From assembly GCF_020080835.1 (NCBI RefSeq), contig NC_058165.1:5617771-5681770 (forward strand): a stretch of DNA of 64,000 bases, written 5' to 3'. Shown here one piece after another: positions 21,740 to 34,434 of the stretch; within the stretch, counting starts at the first letter, position 1; each line of letters starts with the position of its first letter. The stretch is from Cotesia glomerata (taxonomy: Eukaryota; Arthropoda; Insecta; Hymenoptera; Braconidae). The translations under genes were made by a program, and so were the position numbers. Under the pieces are notes generated by a model, which was given only the letters and a program-made list of their open reading frames with translations, was not told where the DNA came from and did no database searches.

Positions 21740-22748
21740 TCAAAGCTTAAAAACAAATATTACTGTTCTGTTGTGAGTTCTTATCTTATATACCAATGTT
21801 GGTAATTAGTTTTATATTTATTCCACAATCTACACAGATAACTATAACGTCAATTTTTATGTAATTACGCTTACGTATCAATATAAAGTATTATGACTTT
21901 GAAGTAAAGTAAACAAGTTACTACTTTTTCCTCATATTCTTATCAATTTTAGTGATATAATTATTAATAAATTATTATTAGTCTTCTAACTATGATTATA
22001 TTTTTTTATTACTATTGTTATTATGGTTTCCAGCTTTTCAACCGAGTAAGCTATAGAAGTAATACTTAATATGTTTTGAAGCGAAAGATAGAGGCATGAA
22101 AGTTGTTAGTGGCCCCCGAAGGTGCTGTGCACTGACTTTCGCTTGTATCTCTTGCTGCCTCACACCATTTTTCGTTTCCAATGACAACGAGCACAGCAGC
22201 TCGATAGCTTCCTTTCTGATTTATTATCTCCCACCTAGCCATTGATAATTTTTTGTCACTCATGATTTTTTATCGTAGTTTGTAATATACAATTTTTTAT
22301 ATGCATATCTTCTTTAAATCGGTCTATCAGACATTTTTCTGGATTACCATAAGAATTTTTCCTGTTTGTTTTTCTCAGTGACATTTTTTTGCACGTCTGA
22401 AGGTTAAGAATAACAAATTATTTATTAATAATTTATTAAGCTCTCCGTGCTTAAAATAGCAATTCTTACACATTTTCAGTTCTTTGAATAGTTGTTCTAT
22501 GGTGGCACGGAGGCACTATCAGAGTCGGAAAAATTAGTCCCCGGTGACTTGACCATCAGTCAAGTACATCGTCGGCAATCATGAGCTGTGTAGGTGAGGT
22601 CGGAGATGATTAGATCCACTCGGATTTAAGATGTGAAGTCCTAAGGATCAGACCGCTTTAAGTACTCTAGGATAGGAGAAATTAGTTCAAGAAAATTTGC
22701 AAGACTGCAGATTTGATTCTAAAAAAGAGTTTGATGGTTGCATTTGTA
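21740..22748. other. Upstream region of the TIL gene; no other gene recognised
   Basis: The first ~200 bp should include the TIL promoter. A minus-strand frame at 22066-22263 (65 codons, with a true ATG) lies in GC-richer sequence; no motif is recognised and I leave it uncalled. A further GC-richer patch lies at about 22500-22680. Confidence 0.4.
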
Positions 22749-23480
22749 CAGAGAAAAAAATTAGGAAAACGGTTGACCCTAAAGGCCATCCCTGCAACTT
22801 CCCGCTAATCCCATACTTGAGCACTCAAAATTGCACTAATTACGTTTTTGAGCTCTTCGAGCTCAAAAAAATTAATTTCGTGTCATTTTGAGCTCTCCGA
22901 GCTCAAAAATCTGATAAGAGTTAAAAAAAACACTATTTTTTGAATTTTTAAATCGCAATAACTTTTGAATGAATGAACCGATTTCCATGCAGTTGGCAGC
23001 ATTCGATGAAGTTTTTTAGATCTCATTAAAAATCTTTAAGTTTAAATTGATCAAACAAGGAATTTCGAAGTAATTCCAAAAAAATGCTTTTTTCGGTTTT
23101 CTTTCTACAACGATAACTCACGAAAGAATCAACCGATTTTGACCGGACTGGCGGCAATCGACGTGTTTTTTTTTATGGAAAGAGCTGATTAGTTTTTGCA
23201 ATCGATCGGTAGAGCTATTTAAAAGTTATTAAAAAAAAAACTATATTTCAAAAAATTGTTTTGTAGTTTTTTTGAAATTTCTCAAAATCTACCGGTTCGA
23301 ATCGGTGTAAAGTGTATTTAAAACCTAAGTTTGGTCGAGACCTTTCGAATGGCATCAACTGCGAAGAAATCGGTCAAGCCGTTCAAAAGTTATAAGAGGG
23401 TCACAAGAAAATTATGAAATTTTCAGATCAATTCAGCACACCGTTTTTGGGTAATTAATTTTCGAAATTGCATTTTTTAA
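22749..23480 (+). repeat. Foldback family G, single arm
   Basis: It starts CAGAGAAAAAAATTAGGAAA after a TA, then GGTTGACCCTAAAGGCC and CATCCCTGCAACTTCCCGCT, with GAGCTC palindromes and CGATTTTGACCGG. It matches 42789-43602. Confidence 0.8.
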
Positions 23481-24100
23481 ACGTAGAGGTATAGAGTATA
23501 GAGGAATAGTAAAGTGAGTATAAAGTAAGGTATTGTTAATTTTTCACTGATATTTTTAGCAGATTCTATTATGAATGATTTCCTAATCTTATATAGTTTA
23601 TTTATTGACCCTAGACTACGGCAAGCAGATAAATAAAAATACCTAACTAAAATGTAAAAGTGATTAAAACAGCACGTGTCAGTACAAATTGCAGAAAGTT
23701 AGATAGCATAATATACAAATCTGTAGATATGTTACAGTATATCCTATAAATTGTATCATTGTGTGGAACTGAAGTATACAAGCTACATTTGTTGCGTAAA
23801 TAGAGAAATAAGAGTCAATAAAGACTATTACAACAGTAGTAGTAGTAGTAGTAACAGCGTTGACAATTGTTTAATATTAGTCACGTTCTGTGGGTGTATG
23901 TATTTCTCACATTACACTGTTTGTATAGGACTGGTGTGTCTGGTCAACGCAACACATTGCGTGCAATATCCTTAGTTTACTCCACGGATGAATTAATTTA
24001 GATACTTCGCGATATCTTGTATATTTGCGCCCTTATCTCAATGCCACACTACATTTCACTGTCAATAATAATTAGGATAACGAAAAAAAATTTTTTACAT
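23481..24100. other. Unique-looking AT-rich stretch with an AGT microsatellite
   Basis: It contains (AGT)n at about 23836-23853. No gene is recognised. Confidence 0.4.
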
Positions 24101-24545
24101 ACAAAAAAATTAGGAAAACGGTTGACCCTAAAGGCCATCCCTGCAACTTCCCGCTACCTCCATAAAGCGCTCAACAATTAACTTATTTATTAAGCTCTCC
24201 GAGCTCAAATAAGTAGCTGTTCTGTGCTTTTGAGCTCTTCAAGCTCAAAAGACTGATGAAAATTTCATAGAACACTATTTTTTGAATTTTCAAACCGCAA
24301 TAACTTTTGAATGAATTAACCGATTTTCTCGCGGTTTTATGGCATTCAACGCAGTTTTTTGCGTTCTTTGAAGAATCTTTAAGCGTAAACTGGTTAGACT
24401 AAAAATTTTATAGAAATTCTGAAAAAAATATTTTTTTCAATTTTAATCGACAACGATATTTCACGAACGAATCAACCGATTTTGACCGGGCTGGTGGCAA
24501 TCGACGTGGTTTTTTGAGGTTAAGAGCTGATTAGTTCAAACTAAT
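24101..24545 (+). repeat. Foldback family G, truncated arm
   Basis: It begins AAAAAAATTAGGAAAACGG and runs through the GAGCTC block to GAGGTTAAGAGCTGATTAG, then homology stops. Confidence 0.8.
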
Positions 24546-25050
24546 TATTAAATTATTTAATATCCATCTCTGCTGCAATTTAAAAGAAAAACTGTAACGC
24601 AGATAAGGAAGCATTAAATGCACGGTTTGAATCCCAGAATGGACATTAGCGCCATCTAACTATGACTGCTTATTGAAACGTTGCTTTCATCTCAACGCGT
24701 TTATTCGAAATATGGAACGACTTTCAGCACTCAGTTCACCATTGTATCTCTTCATTGTACGAACGCGAAACTATAAAGAGAATAATCTTGAATTTTCAAT
24801 TTGTTCTTTGTTCATAGTTACGACACCGATATCATTATTGAGCAATTCGCCGTCGTATCAACAGTTACCTTTAATCTCAACAGGGAATAGATAATTCATA
24901 AGCTTTATCCAATTACGATTAACTACAACGGTTTGAGATTGTGAATTACGCTTAATGCTCGGAATAATAATAGTCGAGTGATAGGAGCATTATAGTAGAA
25001 TAAAAACTGAAAATGTTCCTTATCACTTTTTCAGAAGCTATCATTATACC
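24546..25050. other. Gene-free stretch
   Basis: No recognised gene or repeat. Somewhat GC-richer at 24600-24740. Confidence 0.35.
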
Positions 25051-25052
25051 TA

Positions 25053-26158
25053 CACAGAAAAAAATTAACTTGAATCAAGTGAAAAATTCTGGAACTAAGA
25101 AAATAATTTTGAAACGATTCATTGTCTTGAGTGAGGACGAAAAATTCTTTAAAGTAGTTTTCATGGTACAATATTGTCAAAAAATTAGAGATTATACGCG
25201 CCGCAAAAGTATATGAGCTTGTAGCCAAGTAATCCATAATTTTTACGCAAGACTGTACCCGTGGAGACGCAACCCATAAATTGTTTTTGTCCGATTCCGT
25301 AGATATATACTTTTTCATAAATTGTTGAACTTTAATCAGTTATTTATAAATAATTAGACGTTCAAAAATTTTTTTTTATTTTTTTTAAACTCACAACAAA
25401 TACATAACTAAGAAACTGGTACAGAACTGCAGAGAGTGTATGCAATCAATGTTTAATATCCAATTTTTAATTGAATTCATCTCGGGTCATAGGTGGTCAG
25501 TCGACTTCAAATTTTAAGGGTGTATCATCATGTCCTCAATAAGTATACAAAAGCTTAGAATTTTCTGACAGTATGCTTTAACCACGACAACTACCTTAAA
25601 TATTTAATATTATCATTAGGTGACAAGATACAATGTAAATGTTTAATTATTAATATTTTGAAAGATATAAGTTCATCCTAATGTGACCCTCATCGAGACT
25701 TTTCATTTGAGTATTCACATGCATTTTTTATATATTTCATATATATGATATTTCTGATATTTGTGAAATATATAAAAAAATCATGTGGGTATTCAAATGA
25801 AAGGTCTCGATAAGGGTAACATCAGGATGAGCTTATATCTTCAAAAATATCCTTAGGTCACGAGATACAGTGTAATTTATTAATTAAAGATATTTTTAAA
25901 GATATAAAGAGAATTCATCTCAGGTTATAGGTGGTCAATTGATTTCAAATTTTAAGGGTAATTGTATCATCATGTCCTTAATAAGTATCCAAAAATTTAG
26001 AATTTTCTGACGGTATGCCTTAACTACAACAACTACCTTAATCAAGTAAGATTTACTTAAACCAAGAAAAATTTCTTAGTTCAAGAATTTTTCTATTCAA
26101 ATCAAGAAGATGAAGTTTTCAAAATTATGTACTTGATTAAAGTTAATTTTTTTTTGTG
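25053..26158. mobile_element. TA-flanked MITE (family A) split by a TTAA element
   Basis: TA flanks both ends; it starts CACAGAAAAAAATTAACTTG and ends with an inverse of this. Without the insertion at 25149-26041 it aligns with the intact copy at 47968-48169. That copy reads TTCTTTAATCAAG across the site, giving a natural empty site. Confidence 0.85.
25153..26037. mobile_element. TTAA element C, copy 1
   Basis: Flanked by TTAA at 25149-25152 and 26038-26041, with AGTAGTT at one end and AACTACC at the other. The right ~125 bp occur twice (about 25480-25599 and 25915-26037), with a palindromic segment between (about 25600-25910) containing CGAGACTTTTCATTTGAGTA and its inverse. Relatives are at 42263-42747 and 49862-52397. 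Confidence 0.8.
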
Positions 26159-26159
26159 T

Positions 26160-26590
26160 ATAAAAATTCAAACAGATGTGCAGTTATACAGTGTGCTACT
26201 TAAATTCAATATTCATGCAAGAGAACTGAGTGTACAGTATGCAAATCATTATCTACTTTGTGGTTAACTACTGTGATAATAAAGATACATGTCTGCATGG
26301 TAAAAAGCATATTCAGTTGGACACATTGTCTATACGGAGAATAATGACTAGCTCAATTATACATCAGACAACTTTTATCAGGACAAGTTCATACACTCGC
26401 CATTTTATCCATTAATTCGCTGAACTCACAGACTTCACTTTTAAAAAGCATCGAGCCGTAAAGACCTCGTCATCTGTGCATCTCCTATTACTCATATCAT
26501 TGACTTGGTTGAATTATCAAGGGATTTCGTTATCCTACACCCTTATGTACATCATTATTGTTCGTATGTTTACTCTATAACCCTAGTGGT
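26160..26590. other. Gene-free stretch
   Basis: No gene or repeat is recognised. Confidence 0.35.
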
Positions 26591-26599
26591 ACTACCCAT

Positions 26600-26792
26600 A
26601 CAAAAAAATGAAGATCGGCCCGATACTGGGCCAAGACTGGTAACCGATCTTTAAGTATCGGCCGAGTATCGTGAAATATCGTTGGGCCAAGACTCGGAGA
26701 GCATCGGATGGTAACACCCAGCCGATATAGGCGACTGAGCATCGGCCGAACATAGTAACCAAGCATTGGCCGAGCATCGGCCAAGCATAGGC
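26600..26792. repeat. Degenerate GC-rich minisatellite
   Basis: Repeated variants of GCATCGGCCGA, AGCATCGGCC and GGGCCAAGAC with irregular spacing. GC content is well above the surroundings; open frames here come from the repeat. Confidence 0.65.
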
Positions 26793-26914
26793 AAAAAAAT
26801 CAAATTTTAGGTAAAATAATTAAAAAAATTTGTTTTTCGTTGTTTATTTTTGAATTATTATTATTCTGAGGTGATGGACTACTGGTTGATAGAAATTAAT
26901 TCTGAAAAAATCCG

Positions 26915-27005
26915 GATCTGAAGGGATTTGAACCTGGTCCGTCTGCGTGGAAGTCTCGAGCGGTGTCACGGGCGCTACTAACTGATCTGAGTGTAGTGTT
27001 CATAG
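26915..27005 (-). other. Degenerate tRNA-like sequence
   Basis: On the minus strand AGATCAGTTAGTAGCGC resembles an A box, and GGTTCAAATCCC is a B box. GATCTGA and TCAGATC at the two ends could pair. No normal anticodon arm is seen, so this is probably tRNA-derived. Confidence 0.4.
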
Positions 27006-27196
27006 TTTAATCATTTCAATGTTCAGCATTTAATTTTTCTCAGTATAATTGAGTTAACTTGATTGTTGTTACAAATTTTTCTATTTATTTCATAATTGAA
27101 CAATTTTTGAATTTTAATAATAAAAAATAACTTCCTAGTTTTTTAAAACTTCATTTTTTAAGCAAGAAGTTCAAAATTGATTAAAAATAAATGATG

Positions 27197-27449
27197 TTTT
27201 TTTTTATTTATTTATTATTTAGAGTCGGTTTTAACTGCTGTGGTCATATCGCCGACTTTTAACTGTTGGGAGTGGTACGTTGGGTCTTTTTGGGTTGTGT
27301 AAATCTTAACCTACGCGGCAAGGGCCGAATATCAACCAAGTTGATTTCTAAGACCAGCTTGGGATTCGAACCCACGCCTGGCCGGTAAGTTAGTCCGAGT
27401 TCTCTATAGGCCATGCGCCTTAGACGACTCGGCTAACGTCACCGGTTAA
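27197..27449 (-). mobile_element. tRNA-Leu-like SINE
   Basis: On the minus strand the head carries A box TTAGCCGAGTCGTCTAAGG and B box GGTTCGAATCCC. A ~130-bp body follows, ending in an A-rich tail (AATAATAAATAAATAAAAAA). Confidence 0.75.
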
Positions 27450-27499
27450 TAAATGATTTATTAGTAAATAAATATATATATTTATATTTGTATATTTTT

Positions 27500-29990
27500 A
27501 TTTATATTCATAAATCTATTTGTAAGTAAATAAATCATTTATTAAAAATCATTAGTTTCTTGCTAAAATATATTTTTTTTTTAATACTAAAGGAAATTTT
27601 GTAGCAAAAGTTATGTAGCAAAAAATACCATTTCAAACAGCGAAACAATCATAACAGTTTTATTATTATCAAAAAAATAATTAAATACCACCCTGGAGTT
27701 CAAATTATTATTTGAAACATTAAAAGCTAACAAGAATTTTAGCATATTTTATAATTGCACGTCTCAAAGCGTGAAGCGCATGAGGTAGTGTTTTACTTCC
27801 GCCTCGTCAAGGTCAAGCAATTTTATGATCTTTAAATGCCTCTATCAGAACCTTATTATACTTATACAATAACATGAGTAGATTTAAATCGAGAAAATAT
27901 TTGAAGTAATATCAAACTTTTCAAAAATCATTTTATATTGCTACACAGAAAAAAAGAAATATTTGATCGATATAAGATTTATTTATGCCAAAGATAGATA
28001 TTTGGATATGGCCAAATAAATATTTATTTCTGGTAAATATATAATATATTTAGCGATTTAATTGCGTAAAATAAATAATTTGTTTATGGTAGAGATATGG
28101 TTTATTTGTGGTAAATAAATCATAGTTGAAAATAATGAACTTTTGAAATTTATTTTACCAATTTTCAGAAATTATAATGGTTTTAAAATGAAAAAATAAT
28201 TATTTTTTATTCTTTTAGTTGAATAATAAAATATTTTCTGTATCTTCTATTGAATGAAAGTGTTAATTATAGGTTAAGAATAATTAAGATTTGTTTTCGT
28301 AAAATATATTATTTTAAACAACTTAAGTTGTTTTATGGTAATTACCATATAAGTTAGGTATGACTTTTTCTGATCCCCAATTAATAAATAGTTCATCCAT
28401 CGATGAATAGAATTAATGATAACTATTATGTATGCAAATAAACTATTTTTTGAAACGTCGCTGTAGCTTTAAATTAAGTTGTAATCAAAACAATCAACAC
28501 TTGGTAATAATGGCGGTTACTCTTCGCGCGATTCAAGTGACGTCATAAGAGCAATAGTTGAGAGTTTTAATACCAAAGATGTCAATGTTTTCGACAAATT
28601 TAGTATCCTTACCACAAATAAATGAGATACTTCTGACGAATAATAAAATAATTCGAGCCAACTATTGTATTTACTTGTACCAAACCTATATAGTTGTCAT
28701 AAGGAAATATTTAAAAAAATGACTCAAATAAATTTGTGATAAATATTTCTTTTTTTCTGTTTATCAATAGCCTAGTTTACGTAGTTTTTTCTTTTTTAAT
28801 AAATTTTATTCAAACTTACTATGATACACATGTACAAAAACAAAACAACTTTTCTTATTTCTCTCACGTGAAAACTATGGTGCCACTTAATCAAGCTAGA
28901 TTTTTTAAACTACGCGCGTATATGACGAGAAAAACGAGCGCCAATAATTAAAAAAAAAAAAAAAAAAATCGAAAATACTCTATAAGAAATTGCTTAACTA
29001 TTTTTTTTTCTTTTAAACATCAACTGCACAATTTATTTTTTGCTTAAACAATGAATGAGTGTTATGAAGCGTGCACTTTTGGATTTTCCAAACTTTTTTA
29101 ATTTTTTTCTATGTAGAATTTCAAAACTTTCTATTTCTGACATTAAAAATTACAAAATAAAATTTTTTAGATAAAATTTTTTTTTTTTTTTAAAGCCAAA
29201 AGTATGCATCTAAATGAAAATTTTATTTTTCACTGGGAATTTCCAGAAAGTATAATTATAAATTCGAGTTTTTCAACTTAAATACAAAAATATCCTCATG
29301 ACGAAAATATCACCGGTGGGACATACTATTTTGTCTGTTTATTTTGTCAAATAATGAACAAATGTTAACAACAAACAACATAGATTATATTAATAATAGA
29401 ATCATGTGCTGAAGTGGTTATTTTCAGGTAAAATGCTTGAGAATGCGATTGTCAAGGGATGAATAGCCTTAAATTAATTGTCGAAAGATGACTAAGGGCT
29501 TATGGTTCACGCCCTTTCTAGCCGAAAAGTGAAAGCCTACTTCCAGTAAAGTCAATACTCAATATTCTTGGGTACGTTTATTTTTGCAGATGAAAGATAC
29601 TGGACGGTAGAAAAGAATAATCCTGAGAAAATACACAGATAAATCTGCAGTAAAGAAAAGTGATACGTGAAATGAGTAAAAGAAGGAATAAAACTAGAAA
29701 AGAAAACGGGTAAAAATGCAAGAGGATGTGACTATGATGGTCAATAGAGCAATTCTCATCAACTATAAAGTAAGACGAAAGTGAAATGAATACAAATGAT
29801 AGTAAAGTTACCTGCTTAGTAATTGGATGATCCTCTATTCAGGAGATAATCTTCCGTTTAACTTTCTGGGATTCTATTGATGTCGAACGATTGACTATTG
29901 ACTCTCAATTTAACTTTTTCAGTAAGTGTTCATCGGAAAAAATTATTTTCTTGAATCAAAGATCGACTTGTAATGTAAATATAAAATAAC
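27500..29990. other. Long gene-free AT-rich region
   Basis: No gene is recognised. From 27953 the sequence starts CACAGAAAAAAAGAAATATT after ACTA-like sequence, suggesting another TA-type MITE of uncertain extent. A poly-A run lies at about 28949-28969. The patch at 28490-28560 is GC-richer. Confidence 0.4.
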
Positions 29991-29991
29991 A

Positions 29992-31034
29992 TACTGATAG
30001 AACACTGATAGAAGGATTTCTTAGCATTTAAGAAGATTTCTTTGTATTTAAGAAATCATTTCTTAAACATCATTTCTTAGCATTTGAAAAATATTTCTTA
30101 GTATTTAAGAAATGTTTCTTTGTATTTAAGAAATATTTCTTAGTAGTTATATTTCTTAATATTTAAGAAATATTTCTTTGTATTTAAGAAATATTTTTTA
30201 AATACTAAGAAATGATGTTTAAGAAATGATTTCTTAAATACAAAGAAATCTTTTTAAATACTAAGAAATCCTTCTATCAGTGAAGGATGTAGTTTTATTT
30301 AATAAGATTTACTAATAGTTACTAAATCATTTATTAAATCCCATTTATTTCCACCAAATAAATATTTAGTAGTATTTAACAAATTATTTATTGCTACTCA
30401 AAAAATGGTTTATTGGTATTAAAAAATTTAATTTTTTAACTAAATTTAGCGTATAACCTAACTTTTTTACTCAAAATAAATAAAAAAAAATTAAAATAAA
30501 TAATTTTAAGTAAAAAAATAAGGTATTATTAAAAAAATCATCTAATTAAATTATAATTCTTTATTTGAGACATTTATAAAATTTAAAATTAAACAAGTTT
30601 TTAACTTATCAATAATAGGCAAATTAAAAAATTTAATCTAAACTCCACTGAGAAATTACATATAAGCCATTTGGGAATATGTGTTTTTTCAAAAGTTTGA
30701 TAAATCTCCCAAAATCGAGCTGAATAAAATAATCTGAATTAGTTAATAGGTTATGTATCACATTGGAATTAAAGCATAGCCATCTACCGACAATACTTAC
30801 CAAAGAAATATTTAGTACCTACTACTAAATATTATTTGGTGGAAACGAATATTTATTTCCATGTAATAAGGTTTCGTTTATATTAATATAATTTATTTAG
30901 AATAAAAAAATCATTTATTTAACTGTAACAAATAATATTAATGGATAAAAAATATTTTATTTTCCCAAATAAATGACTAAAAATTTTGTTACTAAATCAG
31001 TTTAGTACTCCGTACTGAATTCTTCTATCAGTGC
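29992..31034. mobile_element. MITE with nested palindromic MITE
   Basis: The outer ends are TACTGATAGAA and TTCTTCTATCAGTG. An inner 280-bp palindrome at 30003-30282 begins CACTGATAGAAGGATTTCTT and ends with its inverse. It is made of repeated TATTTAAGAAAT and ATTTCTTAGTA units. Confidence 0.7.
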
Positions 31035-33976
31035 ACCGTCATTACAACAACGTCAATTTTGTAAATAGAAAAGAAAAAAAAACGATAATCACTTTTCGTA
31101 CAACGTTAAAAGGCAAATAATGTAGCTTTTGTTGGCACAAAGAAGCTGTATATTTCTACTAAACACTGTGACTACTCGTTTCAGTACAAGAAATCAGTTG
31201 CGATATGCAAAAAGTGTATGCTCGGTGATTCTTTGCTTACTAAGCAATTGACAACCTTACGACCAGAACGGATCGGACAAGTTGCGCCCATTTGCCCTTT
31301 TGTAATTCTTCCTTAGTATGTATACATAAGAATACGTATATACATATATATACATAAAGAAGAGAGAGAGAGGGTCATTTGCACCCATCGCATACATCCT
31401 CGGAAAAGCAAGAAAAAAAGGTGAGATCGAATGAAAAGGAAAGAAGGGAAAAAATCTTTCGGGTGGGCAAATTCTAGTGTGTATGTACGTTTTGTGGGTA
31501 TTCTCAATGGATTTACAAGAGATTAGACAAAACTTCGTTACACCCATGAGTCAAACTATTGATACGATAATTTGTCACGGTGGTTTACTGTCGTCTCTCA
31601 TTTATTCAATATGTTACATCGGTATTTGTTAGAAGTAATCGTATGAATAAGTTAAAAATTTTGAAGATGAAAATTAATTGATATTTCAATCGGTTAATCA
31701 CATTATTTTTATTTATAATGATAATAAAAATATGGGTTTTTCGAAATGTTGGTAAATTGAAGAAAAATTTCAAGTTGTAATTATTTTAACTGACAATTTG
31801 ATTGTCTTATAAAAAATCAATTACAATAATAAAAATGCTTTTAAAAATTTCCACTAATAATTTCTCTTAATTTTCATGCGTGAAATTTTTTCATTAAATT
31901 ATCTTAATAATAATTTGATTGCTATAAAATTATGAAAAAATTTCTGTCTGTCAACTTCAGTGTCATTATTGTTAAGATATTTTAATTGTGATAAAATATC
32001 CAATTCTTGGCTTTTGGATATAACTATGGTATTTTTGATGTAGGTATAAATAAAAATATTTAATCTTAATAACATAACAACTAATGAAAGAATTAAGAAT
32101 GTAAAAATTTTCAAGCAAACGTCGTAAGTTTAGTGTCAAAGTTACGATACAGGGGATGCGATTAAGGGGTAAGTAACGAAAGATTAATAATAAACTTTGG
32201 TGTATATAGGATCATACTTAATATATATATGTCAGTGATACGATGGACATGCAAATGAAATGGTGCTGTCCCGAGAGGATAATATAAACAACATAACAAG
32301 TGAAGGCTGTAATCCAGAATATATACACATCTCATTAACAATTACTGATCAGTTGCTCTTAATGTTGCATATATATTATACAACCTTGTATTAAGTATAC
32401 GAAAAAAAAATTACAATTATTACATCGTAATTTAGGATCAGACTTTCAATATCTTGACTTTCATAATTTTTAATTGTAAAATTTACGCGTAGATTATAAT
32501 CGGAATGATACGTCGTAAAAATTCGTATGTTCACTACTTTGATTAATAATTTTTTTTTCAAGATGGTAATAGCCCGTGTAAAAGGAAATTGATCTAAAAA
32601 TGTTCACAGCTTGTTACATCAAAACATGCCACAAATGTGAACATTTTTTGACCAACTGATAAAAAATCGAGAATGCTTTGAGACATGCAGAGTCTGGATT
32701 GATTGATAAATTTTGCAAATTTTGTAATGTTTTTTTTTAGACATTTTTTAAACACGTTTGAAATATTTTTTGAACAATTTTAAGACACTTTTAAATATTT
32801 TTTGAACACTTTTGAGACATCACGACTCAGCATGTCTCAAGGCATTCTCAATTTCTTATTGGATATACAAAAAATGTTCATTTTTTAAACTTTTTCTTAT
32901 ACGAGAGAGTTGTGAAAATCTTACATTTAGATTATAAGCCGAAAAATAAGTACAAAATTTTCTCATTACATTAACTTTAGTATGATAATGGATAATAAAT
33001 GTATTACGCATTTTATATAAGCAGCACTAATATATGTTCAACAATAACGTTCACGCAATGGTGACTGGTGTCACGAATAGGATTGAGGCACCTGTCCTCA
33101 GGTATTAGCCTGCCAGTCTGTTAATCTAGTAAAGTCATTAGTTCATCCGGAACTCCCATACGTCGTATATACATACAGATCTATATATATACACACTGGC
33201 ATGGATTAAATAATGCAAACACTCGATAATACCCCAGTGGCTGAAGTAGATGGATGTTTATATATATATTGTCTATATCCTTTCTTTGATATAAGCATTT
33301 ACCCTCTACGGAAAAAATATATATAAAAACATATAAAAAATTTAAATCTAATTTATATGCATTTTCTTCGAACACATATAGGAGCAATTTTTATATATTA
33401 TGAAGAAAACTTGAAGATCAAAAATCGAACATATTTGTTTGTCTGGTAAAATTTTCGAAATGACTAAAATTATTCGCATAAAAGTGATAATGGTGAATGA
33501 TTTTTCGATGAAAGTAGTTCTCAACAAAAATAAACTCTATCAAGTGTTTAAATTGTTGTTATAAGAAAGTTAGACTCGTCAGAAATGTTGATTTTTTTAG
33601 TATATTGGTTAGTTCTTGATAAAATAAGCGAAAATTTGGTAGACCATTCATGTGCGTGTACTAAAAGGACTAAGTTGTGCGTGGTTTTCCATTTATTACT
33701 CTCTAGGGTGTTCTATGTCTCATTCAAAGATGTCTTTTATTTCCTTAGCAAAGACCTTGTACAGTAAACTAACTTACTTTTGGTTGCTCGGCTATCACTA
33801 TATTGTTTCCTTTACTAAATTATTGCAATGGTTATTTTTTTACTTGGATTAATTTACTATTACACATGTTCAATAAACAGGTTTATAAATTTTTACAGAT
33901 ATAGCTGGAATGAGATAAAAAAATAACTTTTTTAATCCAATTTTAGAAAATTTACTTTTTATACAATTCATTTTAT
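31035..33976. other. Long gene-free region
   Basis: No gene, RNA gene or repeat pair is recognised. Frames open at 31257-31547, 33181-33387 and 33585-33852 have no motifs and sit in low-complexity AT-rich DNA. A GC-richer patch lies at 33050-33180. Confidence 0.4.
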
Positions 33977-34189
33977 TACACTGAAAAAAAAGTGTATATC
34001 TGGATTATAACGTAACAAGTATAAAAAATACAGTTTTCTGCACAGTAAAAAACTTTTTTTTTTATTGACTCAAAATATGGATTAGTTTAATTAACTATTG
34101 ATAAATAATTATATCGACTATGTTTTAATAAATATTTATCTGTTATCGTGTTTCACAAAAAATTATTAAGAGACTGAAAATTTGTTGCA

Positions 34190-34273
34190 GGCGACATCTC
34201 AGATAGCTTAACTGAAAGAGCTCTTGGTGCGTAACCAAAAGATCCGGGTTCGATTCCCGGTCCGGACTGTCCG
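34190..34273 (+). other. tRNA-like sequence, copy 1
   Basis: A box TAGCTTAACTGAAAGAGC, an anticodon-like arm CTTGGTGCGTAACCAAAAG, and a perfect T arm CCGGG-TTCGATT-CCCGG with B box. The acceptor stem is degenerate. The base before the would-be anticodon is G rather than U, so decoding is doubtful. Confidence 0.65.
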
Positions 34274-34434
34274 AATCATTTTTTCTGTTTTCTGAGTTTA
34301 AGATGACTATTAAGCCGATATTAAAATAAAAATAGTTTAAGTAACTATCTATTGGGGTTCAATATAATAAATAATTATTATAAATTAGCAAAGATATTTT
34401 GATGACCATTGGTTGTATATATATACAAGTTTAA

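Noticed and set aside
25031..25318. 95-codon minus-strand frame with relatives at 42132-42380 and 51652-51837
   Set aside because: The shared protein-like stretch is simply the repeated DNA of TTAA element C, with frames differing between copies.
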